Assembly: GCA_964017125.1 (NCBI GenBank)
Contig: OZ024902.1
Location: 52,739,201-52,803,200, forward strand
Direction of reading: 5' to 3'
From: Flabesymbios commensalis
Lineage: Eukaryota > Annelida > Polychaeta > Terebellida > Flabelligeridae
DNA length: 64,000 nucleotides
Part shown: positions 51,401 through 54,370 of the stretch, piece after piece
Layout: every line of letters starts with the position of its first letter
Position numbering within the stretch: position 1 is the first letter of the stretch
Position numbers and translations under genes: made by a program
The notes under the pieces: generated by a model
Databases searched by the model: none
The model's input: the letters and a program-made list of their open reading frames with translations, nothing else
Told to the model about the DNA's origin: nothing

Positions 51401-54370
51401 TCAGACTATAAACCTGCACCTTTATCTTTGTTATATTGGCCATATACATATCTATGTGCGAAAATGCGAATTTGACCAAATCACGAAATCTACCCAAACA
51501 TTTCGCACGCTATTTAATAAATCTCCGCTAGGGAAAAAAATTACACTCTGATTTTCTACCCCATTTGTGACTTCTTGCTCAGGGGAGCACTACATTTCTG
51601 CTCTCTTTTTAATATTTCAATTTCCATATTTTATGGTATAAAATGTTTTTTTAATATCATACCCTAAAATGTTAATTATTATGTAGAACTATTTTCCTCG
51701 ATACTAAAGTACAATTCCAAATAATTTAAATTTATAATAATCCTTATGTAAATAATTGCAAGTAAATTACAGAACTTTTCGAACCACCAAAATTCAAAGA
51801 ACTTTATCTGTGCTGCTGTCATCCTGCATTTCGGCTCCTAATTCTTGACTTTCTAATAAGTTGACAAATACATGTACATGTACCATTATACTTAATTTAC
51901 CATCTCTAGCCCTTAGTTATTGCGATTCCCGGCTTTTTTACAAAATGCACACTTATTGGTGAGCATTTTATAAATAATGTTACTTTGAAACGTTTAGCTC
52001 ATCCGTCCCCTAATGTCACCATTCCAACTACATAGGAAAATATTTTTCAAGACACTTCTCTTCCCCTCAGAAGTGCGTGAACAAAAAATGGGGCCGCCAC
52101 ATGAAAGCATAATGTAGTAAGCCAAGGAGTAGTTTTGTTAACCGGCCAATCAGGCTGGCCGTCACATCAATCACATCACAACCAACCAGCTTTCGCGGGA
52201 GTTGTTCTCGTTGATCACGTGTCAGACCGCTTCTGTCAGACGTTGCTGCTATCTCGTTACAAACGAGATCTTTATCATCAAAACTCATCAATTCAGAAAC
52301 AGAACCACGACCCAGAGCGCGGCCACAGTCACATCCGAAGTGCAATGCTGGAAGAATGGTTGGACTAACCCACTGGTTATAATATGCCGGCCCAACTTAC
52401 GATGAGAGTGCGCTCGGCTGTGCTGGAACTTGATAAATTGTCATTTCTATTGAGCGAATCTTGATGGTTTCACCGTAATCCAATAATTAAATACTGTTAT
52501 TTTCTTCAAATGATCTAAAAATTTATGTTTTTATCCGGCTGTTTACGCGAAATTCGCGAAAGTGGGGAAACTTTACAGTATAAGATCGGAGGTGACCCAG
52601 CTTGCTCCAGTCAGTCATCCATCTTGTCTGTTCACTCAATCATTCTCTATTATTGATTATCTCTGGAGCATCTCCACACACAAGAAAGACTTCAATCTGT
52701 CATTTCACCGATTCCTTGCGAATTTATCAATTACCTCTCGGGTTGTCGGACTGAACATTTGAAAGGAGAGACACAAAGCTCATATTACAGCACCACCGCA
52801 GCAAACACGATTCGTTGACCCGATGCTTTTTTAATGTTGGCTCAACGTCTGCGACGCTGAGCCAACATTAAAAAACATCGGGTCAATGATACTTAGACTT
52901 GATTGCTTAACGATTCTAGGGTTCCATTATCGCGTAGATTCAAATGATTAAAAAAAACTAGACATATTATATAAGCTAAAGTTCTGCCGTGCAAGAGGCA
53001 GTAACTGCTCACTTTACAACAGATACTGGTTAATTTTGACATTGGAGAGCAGAATATGTTTCGTTTGATATCTGTACACTGCAAATAATTACGACATATT
53101 CAGTAAATAGTGGGCTCAATACACCCTTTTCAATAACAACACGCCACACAGTGACCAAAGCTGAACTATTTTGTTCAGAATAATGTTACACACTTTTCAA
53201 TGACAACACGCCACACAGTGACCAAAGCTGAACTGTTTTGTTCAGACAAATAATTACGACATATTCAGTAAATAGTGGGCTCAATACACCCTTTTCAATA
53301 ACAACACGCCACACAGTGACCAAAGCTGAACTATTTTGTTCAGATTAATGTTACACACTTTTCAATGACAACACGCCACACAGTGACCAGAGCTGAACTG
53401 TTTTGTTCAGACAATGGTCACGCGCAACCTCGTGCAAAGAGTGTATATCTCTCGTTTTCTGGGCACACGTGCAATAAGTACATGTCGTCACCTTGGTATT
53501 AGAGGGTGGTATCTGCCACTTGGTAAAGTGGCAGATACCACCCTCTGATACCAAGGTGGCGATATAGTCCACGGATGATCTCACATAGTGCTATATGACT
53601 TTTGTATGGCGCACACAGGTTTGATGTACGTAATGTTGATGTATGCTCATATTTGCTTAAATATATCCAGAAAATATAGAAACTTTGTATATAATAAATC
53701 AGATAAAGTTTGTGGTGATGTGCAACATGGAATACATGGGATAGATAGCTTGATGACCTGACTAAGATATTACATAATTAGTATACACCAAACGACAAAA
53801 TATATTATGTACTAAATCATATCGTTATGCAGGTGAACAAGTGAACGACACTCTAGTTTATTATCGTTCCTATGACATGTCTGCATTTTCATTTCTGCAA
53901 ATATATTGTTACGGTCTAATTCGTTCTGTACAAAACAGTCGAGCTTTTTGAATAAACCAAAATATTACTTATCATGTTATCCTTCTAAAAGAGTAAATCA
54001 TATCTCTATAAGCATGACGTAGGCCTACATGTACATACAATAAGCTAAAAACAAGAATGCTAAATTATGTTGTGAAATTAGTTATTTTATTCATGGTGAT
54101 CTTTGTTGACAATATGCCTAATATAATTATAAAGTGCAGTTGTCAGGGCTACGATTTAACCGTGGATTTAAATATGTTTAGCTCAAAACACAAACTTTCA
54201 GTCGGAGAGAATCTACATAAAACACCCACCTCTGACTGTGACGAAGAAAGAGCAGTTGTCAAATATCCCCGTCTCATCCACGGCTTTATAGGAGATCTTA
54301 TGGATGCCTTCGGGGAATTTTCTCTGTACTGTGGAGGATTCGCCGTAAGATGGAACTGTCTGGAATACAC
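15341..54370 (-). CDS. SVEP1/SRPX-like multidomain membrane protein, 19-exon gene model (5' incomplete)
   Basis: Gene-level entry. Nineteen minus-strand exons with GT-AG borders and compatible phases give about 1,093 residues: HYR half, CCP, CCP, HYR, CCP, Arg-rich linker, GCC2/GCC3, EGF, EGF, TSP1, CCP-like, Arg-rich linker, GCC2/GCC3, stalk, transmembrane helix, 36-residue tail. CCP-CCP-HYR-CCP is the core of SRPX proteins, and CCP-HYR-CCP followed by a linker, GCC2/GCC3 and EGF matches the N-terminal half of SVEP1. The TSP1, the repeated CCP-linker-GCC2/GCC3 block and the membrane anchor are not part of those. It is expected to be a glycosylated cell-surface adhesion or receptor-like protein, possibly cut at its two basic sites. 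A VWA domain, signal peptide and start codon were not found; they may lie to the right of the window. Ligand and function are unknown. Confidence 0.88.
15746..15854 (-). CDS. Exon 18: transmembrane segment
   Basis: Begins (D)AGMTSEQVTV, followed by about 25 uncharged residues rich in Val, Ile and Ala (VGIVLVAAIIAAAAIFIW), then RRR as a stop-transfer signal. The acceptor is CTATCAG and the donor GACG|GTGAGT, leaving in phase 2, matched by the one-base start of exon 19. This marks a type I single-pass orientation with the modules outside. SVEP1 and SRPX proteins are secreted, so the anchor is a key difference. Confidence 0.93.
16205..16255 (-). CDS. Exon 17: short juxtamembrane stalk
   Basis: Seventeen codons, YMNGTEPPIIPVDYEEM, between acceptor TTTTTGCACAG and donor ATGG|GTATAT, phase 1 to phase 1. 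It contains one N-glycosylation sequon (NGT) and two prolines, as suits a stalk before the membrane. It is supported mainly by borders and phase because it has no domain. Skipping it would keep the frame, so alternative use is possible. Confidence 0.72.
16976..17225. mobile_element. TTAA-type MITE with GTGCGGGGA hairpin, copy 2 (inverted)
   Basis: TGTGCGGGGATGGACTTTAG and CTAAAGTCGATCCCCGCACT form a palindrome with GTCAGAATCTGACG repeats inside. The body continues with TAATGGACGTAGACCCATAA, GGTATTCAAA and TTTCAAATTGAAAAAACCC. It lies in the intron before exon 17. Confidence 0.75.
18092..18250 (-). CDS. Exon 16: second GCC2/GCC3 (ephrin-receptor-like) module
   Basis: After CGATTTTCAG the reading is VFCSPGSFQGEG, then SYCSLCEVGQYQPRPGRRSC and LPCPDDQTTLGRGAVYAIEC. 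The pattern C-x-PG-x-F ... C-x2-C-x2-GxYQ ... C-x2-C is that of the GCC2/GCC3 cysteine module seen in SVEP1, SCUBE and Eph-receptor-like regions. A false acceptor TTCTGTAG inside the first codons would break the phase, so the upstream CAG was chosen. Donor TGCT|GTAAGT, phase 1. Confidence 0.92.
18607..18819 (-). CDS. Exon 15: linker leading into second GCC2/GCC3
   Basis: Seventy-one codons: SRNSIDTPSKPEIPAELEAL, GRKLQHKAENGDLYLKLYGQ, a sequon NST, then VCPPGMTESPDGPFC. The first part is predicted helical (ELEALGRKLQHKAENG). The last 15 residues with CPPGM and PFC begin the cysteine-rich module completed by exon 16. Acceptor TGTTGTAG, donor TGTG|GTATGT, both phase 1. There is no strong match outside SVEP1-type linkers. 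Confidence 0.85.
19280..19448 (-). CDS. Exon 14: second Arg-rich linker with basic cleavage motif
   Basis: Starts in phase 0 as DETCSLTEPQVIGC, then NKRRRRDADDKPELELSIAL and a basic helix-like stretch (REVDRHQLKQNALEASKK). RRRR followed by an acidic run fits a proprotein-convertase site. The alternating ELELSIALI suggests a beta strand right after it. The order cysteine segment, RRRR/RRRKR, strand, helix, GCC2/GCC3 repeats what is seen in exon 7. Donor AAAG|GTAGGC, phase 1. Confidence 0.83.
20014..20190. mobile_element. TTAA-flanked MITE, CCCTTTAACCGCC ends, copy 1
   Basis: The right end GGCGGTTAAAGGG followed by TTAA is intact; the left end GTTTAACCGTTAAAG is degraded. Internal words (TGATGTCACATTTTATCTTTAA, in part, and CAAATATTGCTGATTGATGT) match the copy at 33261 in inverse orientation. 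Confidence 0.75.
20232..20374 (-). CDS. Exon 13: cysteine-poor part of second linker
   Basis: Reads EVDAPEATQYEFNSRLRLEC, GSDSDRHTISSQIKSEAILL and TKDLQCIK between acceptor TATTGTAG and donor AAAG|GTACAT. It enters in phase 1 and leaves in phase 0, matched by exon 14. The layout EFNSRL...C..D...I...IK.E...L parallels the start of exon 7 (ILYLASNCSHDTDLTDIRSK), supporting duplication of this linker. No known fold is assigned. Confidence 0.85.
21021..21093. mobile_element. Palindromic MITE type A, half element
   Basis: TTAATGTTAGACCAACGTC faces GACGCTGGTCAAACATTAA, followed by the right end TTTGTTTGCTGG. The left terminal arm is missing. Confidence 0.65.
21426..21635 (-). CDS. Exon 12: CCP/sushi-like module
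   Basis: Seventy codons: CKRLRRPYRGKLRCE, then AVVCWASCPEGFGFSG, SSYTCGRNTSYLWP and RCVLPAC. Cysteine spacing with G-F after the third cysteine and a Trp before P-x-C is that of a CCP module, with an extra cysteine pair. Sequon NTS. Acceptor GATTGCAG, donor ACAG|GTACGT, phase 1 to 1. It opens the second CCP-linker-GCC2/GCC3 block. Confidence 0.88.
21891..21982. repeat. Hairpin MITE, CCTCGGAGCTCTA ends
   Basis: CTTAGCTGTGGAAAAGGCC and GGCCTTTTCCACAGCTAG are near-perfect arms around GGGGCCGAAGGCCGA. Outer words CCCTCGGAGCTC and GAGCTCCTCGGG extend the inverted repeat. A single copy was seen here. Confidence 0.65.
23580..23780. repeat. Short tandem array, unit about 60 bp
   Basis: AAATCGGGCAATAAAAC occurs at 23594 and 23650; variants ATATCGTGCAATAAATC and AAATCGTGTAATAAAAC follow at about 23702 and 23747, each with a downstream ACAACAC/ACAAAAC word. 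Four degenerate units lie within the transposon core. Confidence 0.7.
24235..24440. repeat. Two-copy duplication, about 100 bp
   Basis: AAATCGGGAATTT, a CTTTATAT word, TTCTTTGCGGCTT(T/C)TT and TTGCTTTTCC/TTGCCTTTTC words occur twice in order (24288 and 24377). It lies within the transposon core. Confidence 0.65.
25415..25618. mobile_element. TTAA-type MITE with GTGCGGGGA hairpin, copy 3
   Basis: CTTTACAGCGCGGGGATCGA faces TCGATCCCCGCGCTGTAG, followed by the family body (TAATGGCCGTAGACCCATAA, CATAGGTATTCAAATGAATC) and the end TTTCAGCGCTTTAAGGG. It abuts the right end of the 3.2-kb transposon. Confidence 0.8.
25934..26003. mobile_element. Palindromic MITE type A, partial
   Basis: CTGGTCCACTGTCTACGACG, CTGAACCAACGTTAAACC and the right end CGTCTTGTGCCTGCTGGG. 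Confidence 0.65.
26590..26892. mobile_element. MITE with CCATGTGTCCGG ends
   Basis: The left TTCCCATGAGTCCGGCAAACG-like end is mirrored by the right end, whose reverse complement is TTCCATGTGTCCGGTTGCCG. The right arm holds repeated GCATGCGG and GGCAACCG words and the left arm has GCATGCG and CCGGCAAACG. A short (ATT)n run lies inside. No coding capacity. Confidence 0.55.
26950..27225. mobile_element. Cluster of palindromic MITEs, types A and B
   Basis: A type-A fragment (TGCTGGGCCAGCATTAAACC to CGTGTTTGCTGAG) is followed by a nearly complete type-B copy at 27027-27130 (TTTGTATAACATTTATACAA, facing GGTATAAATGTTACACAAATG), then a small palindrome CGACACATTGAAACAATG/CATTGTTTCAATGTGTCG ending TGTTTGCTGGG. 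Confidence 0.75.
27257..27430 (-). CDS. Exon 11: thrombospondin type 1 repeat
   Basis: VDGHWGDWSEWSSCSESC, ETGTRMRSRLCDSPAPSKGG, DDC, then AQSCNVHDCP. W-x2-W-x2-W-x2-C provides C-mannosylation positions, and C-S-E-S-C-E-T-G is an O-fucosylation site of the group known for TSRs. Six cysteines match a complete group-1 TSR. Acceptor GTTCGACAG, donor CCAC|GTGAGT, phase 1 to 1. TSP1 modules typically bind matrix or heparan sulfate. Confidence 0.95.
27720..27812. mobile_element. Palindromic MITE type A
   Basis: TTCAATGTTGGGCCACCGTC and ACGATGCTTTCACAACATC cores, then CAGCATTGGGTCAACGTTTC and CTTGCTGGGG. Confidence 0.65.
27831..27971 (-). CDS. Exon 10: second EGF module
   Basis: Opens with GVNCED, which supplies the sixth cysteine of the preceding EGF. 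The next domain reads RVYNCNIHACQNGGSCVPI, then YNYTCDCRVAYYGQFC with six cysteines in the order C-x5-C-x4-5-C...C-x-C...C. Acceptor CCTATTTCAG, donor ACAG|GTGAGT, phase 1 to 1. It lacks the D-x-D-E calcium signature of the first EGF. Confidence 0.95.
28084..28109. repeat. C homopolymer run
   Basis: About 20 C in a row. Similar C- or G-runs of 9-17 bases occur near 11562, 20580, 38015, 43931, 46756, 49474 and 58460. Confidence 0.9.
28160..28846. mobile_element. Candidate TTAA-flanked element with hairpin
   Basis: The left end TTAACCCTTTCAGCCCTCA and the right end CGCTTAGCGCTTAAATGGTTAA are loosely inverted and resemble the CCCTTTCAG ends of the other TTAA MITEs. An internal hairpin CACTACAAGTTGAGAATTGC/GCAATTCGCGGCTTGTAGTG sits at 28321-28375. 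AT-rich core with no gene. Confidence 0.4.
29521..29616 (-). CDS. Exon 9: calcium-binding EGF module (first five cysteines)
   Basis: DLDECESNPCLHNGNC, INGMNIYTCDCTSDYTG. D-L-D-E-C at the start and N-x-Y-x-C later fit the cbEGF consensus; the sixth cysteine is encoded at the start of exon 10 across a phase-1 intron. Acceptor GATTACAG, donor ACAG|GTATTT. Confidence 0.94.
29617..32780. other. Intron 8 interior, no feature seen
   Basis: Plain AT-rich intron between exons 8 and 9. The sequence was read on both strands for exon-like cysteine patterns and none was found. No terminal inverted repeats or tandem arrays stand out. Confidence 0.5.
32790..32897. mobile_element. Palindromic MITE type A
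   Basis: CACCCAGTGTTGGCCTAATG, GCTGGTCCAAATTCTTCGAC facing GCCGGACCAGCATCAAACCG, then CACTGGGTTGTCG and CTTGTGTTTGCTGGGA. Confidence 0.75.
33261..33504. mobile_element. TTAA-flanked MITE, CCCTTTAACCGCC ends, copy 2
   Basis: TTAA-CCCTTTAACCGCC on the left and GGCGGTTAAAGGG-TTAA on the right are perfect inverted repeats with a TTAA duplication. Inside is the CACTTGAAGTTGTG/CACAGCTTCAAGTGGG hairpin. The end structure fits a non-autonomous piggyBac- or Kolobok-like element. Confidence 0.85.
33833..33994 (-). CDS. Exon 8: first GCC2/GCC3 module
   Basis: VPCGAGTYFDIASDKCRVC, ELGTYQDEQGALECKACPAG, then a NLT sequon and QCV. C-G-x-G-T-Y ... C-x2-C-x2-G-T-Y-Q ... C-x2-C-P-x-G is the full GCC2/GCC3 signature. 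Acceptor CACATACAG, donor GTAG|GTAAGC, phase 1 to 1. The first cysteine pairs with MCG at the end of exon 7. Confidence 0.95.
   Translation of the reverse strand, partial: CRAGRAPISTLPVINAESASWERTKTSKERLNVKHVPQVPPRCPPPPSTSRNV
34869..34968. repeat. 50-bp tandem duplication
   Basis: The segment AAAAATACGCGAAATTG, TAATTATTTTAACTTTTAAG, CTTTCCTCTTTA occurs twice back to back without a mismatch. It lies in intron 7 about 80 bases from the exon 7 donor. Exactness suggests a very recent event. Confidence 0.93.
35046..35621 (-). CDS. Exon 7: long linker with furin-type site between CCP and GCC2/GCC3
   Basis: The largest exon, 192 codons. It starts SPKRPIELALPSEILYLASN, continues with QELVRKVEPCLPSPHDC and VFCEGLNHRRRKRHLASD (basic cleavage motif), then a mixed alpha/beta part (RYRIAILFQFATRIPG, RLYSMFEYFDDRV) and ends EKTFCDTGFAVNSEILMCG. 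SVEP1 has an unassigned region of similar position before its GCC2/GCC3 modules. A second basic pair (LVKRAAGG) follows. Acceptor TTGTTTCAG, donor TGCG|GTGAGT, phase 1 to 1. The fold is not recognised; a SEA-like cleavage domain is possible but unproven. Confidence 0.9.
36200..36408. mobile_element. TTAA-type MITE with GTGCGGGGA hairpin, copy 4
   Basis: CTAACCCTTTCAGTGCGGGG opens and CAACGCTGTGAGGGTTAA closes. The hairpin arms carry ACGTCAGAATGTGACGTC and GACGTCACATTCTGACGT. It lies only 30 bases from the exon 6 donor. Confidence 0.82.
36438..36650 (-). CDS. Exon 6: CCP/sushi module after HYR
   Basis: ANPCRELLRPMNGYLICSRS, then FFDTKCMVKCYSKYWPP, SLEYKCDQNGSWQPSKHVPS and CI. Complete CCP pattern: C, P-x-N-G, C-x3-C, C-x3-G-x-W, P-x-C. 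Longer than the typical 60 residues because of the S-H-G-G-G and P-P-R-N-D inserts, as in the third sushi of SRPX/SVEP1 proteins. Acceptor GTTATTTCAG, donor ATAT|GTAAGT, phase 1 to 1. Confidence 0.95.
36828..36936. repeat. Long-arm palindrome
   Basis: Arms AACGAAATTCGATAGATTCG and CGAATCTATCGAATTTCGTT extend outward with GGAGAAAG and ATTTCTCC, around a loop of about 45 bases. Hairpin MITE form; one copy here. Confidence 0.75.
37089..37244 (-). CDS. Exon 5: HYR domain, second half
   Basis: AEDRLAPHACTHFGREHAYN, then FTLGTHQVRCTAFDPTFGDG and VTAECHFTIKII. H-x-V-x-C-x-A-x-D ... G ... A-x-C-x-F-x-I is the C-terminal half of a hyalin repeat. Sequon NFT. Acceptor TTGTTCCAG, donor ATAG|GTGAGT, phase 1 to 1. 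Confidence 0.95.
37600..37685. mobile_element. Palindromic MITE type A core, perfect arms
   Basis: GCCCAATGTTGGGTTGATGT, TGGCCCAGCGTC and GACGCTGGCCCA, ACATCAACCCAACATTGGG are exact inverses around TAC. The outer AGCAAACACG arms are missing. It lies 14 bases from the exon 4 donor. Confidence 0.85.
37699..37803 (-). CDS. Exon 4: HYR domain, first half
   Basis: EITAPHVEICPTTEIQIKSG, LKYTEVQKPSVVFRT. A-P-x-V-x-x-C-P is the start of a HYR domain. The leading Glu codon is formed with the last G of exon 3. Acceptor TTGTTTTAG, donor ACAG|GTCAGC, phase 1 to 1. Too short for most ORF finders; placed by phase and by its fit to exon 5. Confidence 0.9.
37871..37980. mobile_element. Palindromic MITE type A, complete
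   Basis: CCCAGCAAACACGAGGCGTT and its partner AATGTCTCGTGTTTGCTGGG bound a 110-bp palindrome with the core TTTTAATGTGGGGCCGACGT facing GCGGGCCAACATTAAAAC. Best full-length copy in the window. Confidence 0.9.
38849..38918. mobile_element. Palindromic CCCGTATTC family, deleted copy
   Basis: GGCCCGTATTCGCGTACAAG, TTACGATATATCGTAGACTT, then a jump to GTCGAGATAGCC and TATACGGGCCC. An internally deleted version of the perfect palindromes at 47966 and 61944. Confidence 0.75.
39126..39235. mobile_element. Palindromic MITE type A, complete
   Basis: CCCAGAAAAACGCGAAACAT and ATGTCTAGCGTTTCTGGG ends; core TTCAATGTTGGACCACCGTT facing CGACGCTTGCCCAACATTGA. Confidence 0.85.
39250..42200 (-). repeat. Minisatellite derived from an exon-intron boundary (about 40 units)
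   Basis: On the minus strand each unit reads CCCATCTGTCAAGGTGAGTT, CTGCGTACTGGGCC, plus a spacer (CACTCC-type) that sets the period: about 43 bp in the right block (41220-42200) and about 35-43 bp in the left block (39250-40048). The first unit is the real 3' end of exon 3, whose final codons TPICQ are followed by the donor G|GTGAGT. The array thus repeats the last 30-odd exon bases with the donor some forty times within intron 3. A 1.17-kb transposon interrupts it. Confidence 0.92.
40049..41219. mobile_element. 1.17-kb non-autonomous DNA transposon with GAATTC-rich ends
   Basis: Terminal inverted repeats CAGTACTGTTCATTTGAAAC (22 identical bases) lie at both ends, flanked by TA on each side. 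Removing the element plus one TA restores the minisatellite unit CCCTGTA/CGTAGAACTAACC, so the insertion is dated after the array. About 300 bp inside each end is packed with palindromic words centred on GAATTC: nine on the left (mostly CGAATTCG) and thirteen on the right (mostly GGGGAATTCACC). The central 500 bp is ordinary AT-rich DNA without a transposase. TA flanks suggest Tc1/mariner-like mobilisation, but the palindromic CTGTACAG border makes a longer duplication possible. Confidence 0.9.
42168..42356 (-). CDS. Exon 3: CCP/sushi module; 3' end seeds the minisatellite
   Basis: TTCPDPGTPLHGSRNCT, then AFGSSCSFVCHHGYQLIGNP, RLICNSSKRSAYWATLTPIC and Q. A complete CCP: C-P-x-P, C-x-F-x-C-x3-G-Y-x-L-x-G, C, W, P-x-C. 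Sequon NCT. Acceptor TTGTTACAG, donor CAAG|GTGAGT, phase 1 to 1. The last 38 bases are identical in structure to the repeat units that follow in intron 3, so the splice donor used in vivo is uncertain. The first donor gives the canonical module end. Confidence 0.93.
42794..42970 (-). CDS. Exon 2: CCP/sushi module
   Basis: VIRCNKQPYQPFGYLDC, SQLYGSRCTLKCIDGYSVVG, SPEVTCLATGQWSHEQPFC. All four CCP cysteines, the G-Y-x-x-x-G turn and the W before P-F-C are present. Acceptor ATTTTCCAG, donor AGAA|GTAAGA, phase 1 to 1. Confidence 0.95.
43660..44402. repeat. Inserted element with AACAAGAGGCC end and internal repeats
   Basis: Begins AACAAGAGGCCAGCCGGCC. It contains three degenerate units with TTTCAGGGAATATCC, TAGTAATGGTCTAGCT, CAGATATC and AAAGTTAATT, and ends in a GTCGGGCGGGGG run. 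The inverse of the end, GGCCTCTTGTT, closes the array at 57540-58235, so both may belong to one family. Superfamily unknown. Confidence 0.55.
44508..44590. repeat. Hairpin nested in the MITE
   Basis: TCGTCGCCTCGGAGCTAAA and TTTAGCTCCGAGGCGACGA are exact arms, continuing as TGATCCTATC/GATAGGATCC, around ACTCTAACGAGTG. It replaces or interrupts the ATTTGG position of the family body. Confidence 0.8.
45703..45800. mobile_element. Palindromic MITE type A
   Basis: CCTGGCAAACAGGAGACGTT, ACCCAATGTCGAGTTAGTG and TGGGCCAACACCAACCCGG with a degraded right end TTTCCAGC. Confidence 0.7.
45801..46289. other. Stretch without recognisable gene
   Basis: Intron 1 sequence. A 66-codon plus-strand frame (45881-46081) has no supporting context. 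Nothing else was noted. Confidence 0.45.
46290..47045. repeat. Degenerate minisatellite, unit about 30-34 bp
   Basis: Repeated words TATACCAC(T), TTTTCAC, TAACTCCA(C/T) and GGTTAT recur roughly every 30 bases about 20 times. Units are strongly diverged, with a C-run at 46756-46772 and a type-B MITE inserted at 46588. Confidence 0.75.
46588..46695. mobile_element. Palindromic MITE type B, complete
   Basis: CCAAGCAAACACAAAACACT to CGTGTTTGCTGGG, core TATAACGTCGGCCCAACGTC facing GACGTTGGTCCAACATTG. Inserted in the minisatellite. Confidence 0.88.
47046..47817. other. Stretch without recognisable gene
   Basis: Short open frames only. No repeat family was recognised. Confidence 0.45.
47818..47890. 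repeat. Palindromic CCGTGCAA/GGCAGTA family, copy 2
   Basis: CCGTGCAAGGCTAAAAGGCA, GTAACT..TTGCTTTGCAAG and AGTTACTGCATTTTGCTTTG pair imperfectly and match the copies at 2929, 52984 and 59120. Confidence 0.65.
47966..48079. mobile_element. Palindromic CCGTATTCTCG family, full copy
   Basis: CCGTATTCTCGTACAAGTTA and its inverse TACGAGAATACGG bound an almost perfect 114-bp palindrome with the centre GGTCGAGATGGCCATCTCGA. One arm differs in a few bases. Confidence 0.88.
48080..49930. other. Stretch without recognisable gene
   Basis: Moderately GC-rich at 48640-48900 with overlapping 70-100 codon frames on both strands that lack domain or splice support. A G-run lies at 49474-49488. No repeat family was recognised. 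Confidence 0.45.
49935..50025. mobile_element. Palindromic MITE type A, GC-rich variant
   Basis: CGGCCCGACGTCAGGTGAAT, GCCGGCCCGACGTC facing GACGTCGGACCGACATTAAA, ending in TTCCTGGG. Confidence 0.7.
50598..50834. mobile_element. TTAA-type MITE with GTGCGGGGA hairpin, copy 6
   Basis: TTTAACCCTTAAAGCGCTGA to GGCGCTGAAAGGTTTAA. The body has AGAGACCAAAGG, AATTTGAAAACAGCATAAAT and GTCAGCTCTTTCCCC, and the hairpin core TAGACGTCATAATCTGACGT. Shows both ends of the family and the TTAA-like flank. Confidence 0.85.
51040..51280 (+). mobile_element. tRNA-derived SINE, copy 2
   Basis: A-box ATGGTGCAATGGTTGGAGCG, B-box GGTTTCGAATCCC, body TTTTCAGAGAAATAT and CATGTTTCTCCCCTCTCAAT. It then continues with TGTCCTTGGGCAAGGCACTT, CATCC, CTTCACTCAGGTGAAAATGA and GTACCTGG. 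The last block is a conserved central motif shared by widespread animal SINE superfamilies; I cannot say which superfamily. Longer than copy 1. Confidence 0.9.
52190..52460 (+). pseudogene. Possible death-domain-like relic
   Basis: A plus-strand frame reads KRDLYHQNSSIQKQNHD, then PERGHSHIRSAMLEEWLD, a TAA, and PTGYNMPAQLTMRVRSAVLE in the same frame. The order resembles the last helices of death domains (D/N-rich loop, R-x-x-M-L-E-E-W-L, then T-x-G and a helix ending in L-E-L). Only a weak visual match; it could be chance. No splice borders fit. Confidence 0.2.
52799..52890. mobile_element. Palindromic MITE type A
   Basis: CAGCAAACACGATTCGTTGA, TTAATGTTGGCTCAACGTC facing GACGCTGAGCCAACATTAA and a partial right arm CATCGGGTCAATGA. 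Confidence 0.85.
52984..53052. repeat. Palindromic CCGTGCAA/GGCAGTA family, copy 3
   Basis: CTGCCGTGCAAGAGGCAGTA, ACTGCTCACTTTACAA, then a degraded right arm ending GGAGAGCAGA. Confidence 0.6.
53084..53415. repeat. 164-bp tandem duplication with nested 60-bp repeat
   Basis: AAATAATTACGACATATTCA to TTTTGTTCAGAC occurs twice with very few differences. Within each copy, CTTTTCAAT(A/G)ACAACACG, CCACACAGTGACCAAAGCTG and AACT(A/G)TTTTGTTCAGA occurs twice, giving four subunits. Near identity implies recent duplication. Confidence 0.93.
53488..53561. repeat. Near-perfect hairpin, 34-bp arms
   Basis: ACCTTGGTATTAGAGGGTGG, TATCTGCCACTT and AAGTGGCAGATA, CCACCCTCTGATACCAAGGT are inverses with one mismatch. 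A weaker relative lies at about 13575-13630. Confidence 0.9.
54230..54370 (-). CDS. Exon 1 (first seen): HYR domain, second half
   Basis: Reads GVFQTVPSYGESSTVQRKFP, EGIHKISYKAVDETGIFDNC, SFFVTVR. F-P-x-G-x-H-x-I-x-Y-x-A-x-D-x-x-G ... C-x-F-x-V-x-V is the C-terminal half of a HYR domain. Sequon NCS. Two AGs are possible (CAG|AG or CAGAG|GT); the second gives phase 1 and agrees with the other HYR split. Donor AGAG|GTGGGT, phase 1, joins exon 2 as VTVR-V-IRC. The longer frame in this place, read in another phase, is a shadow. The first half of the domain was not found upstream. Confidence 0.8.
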
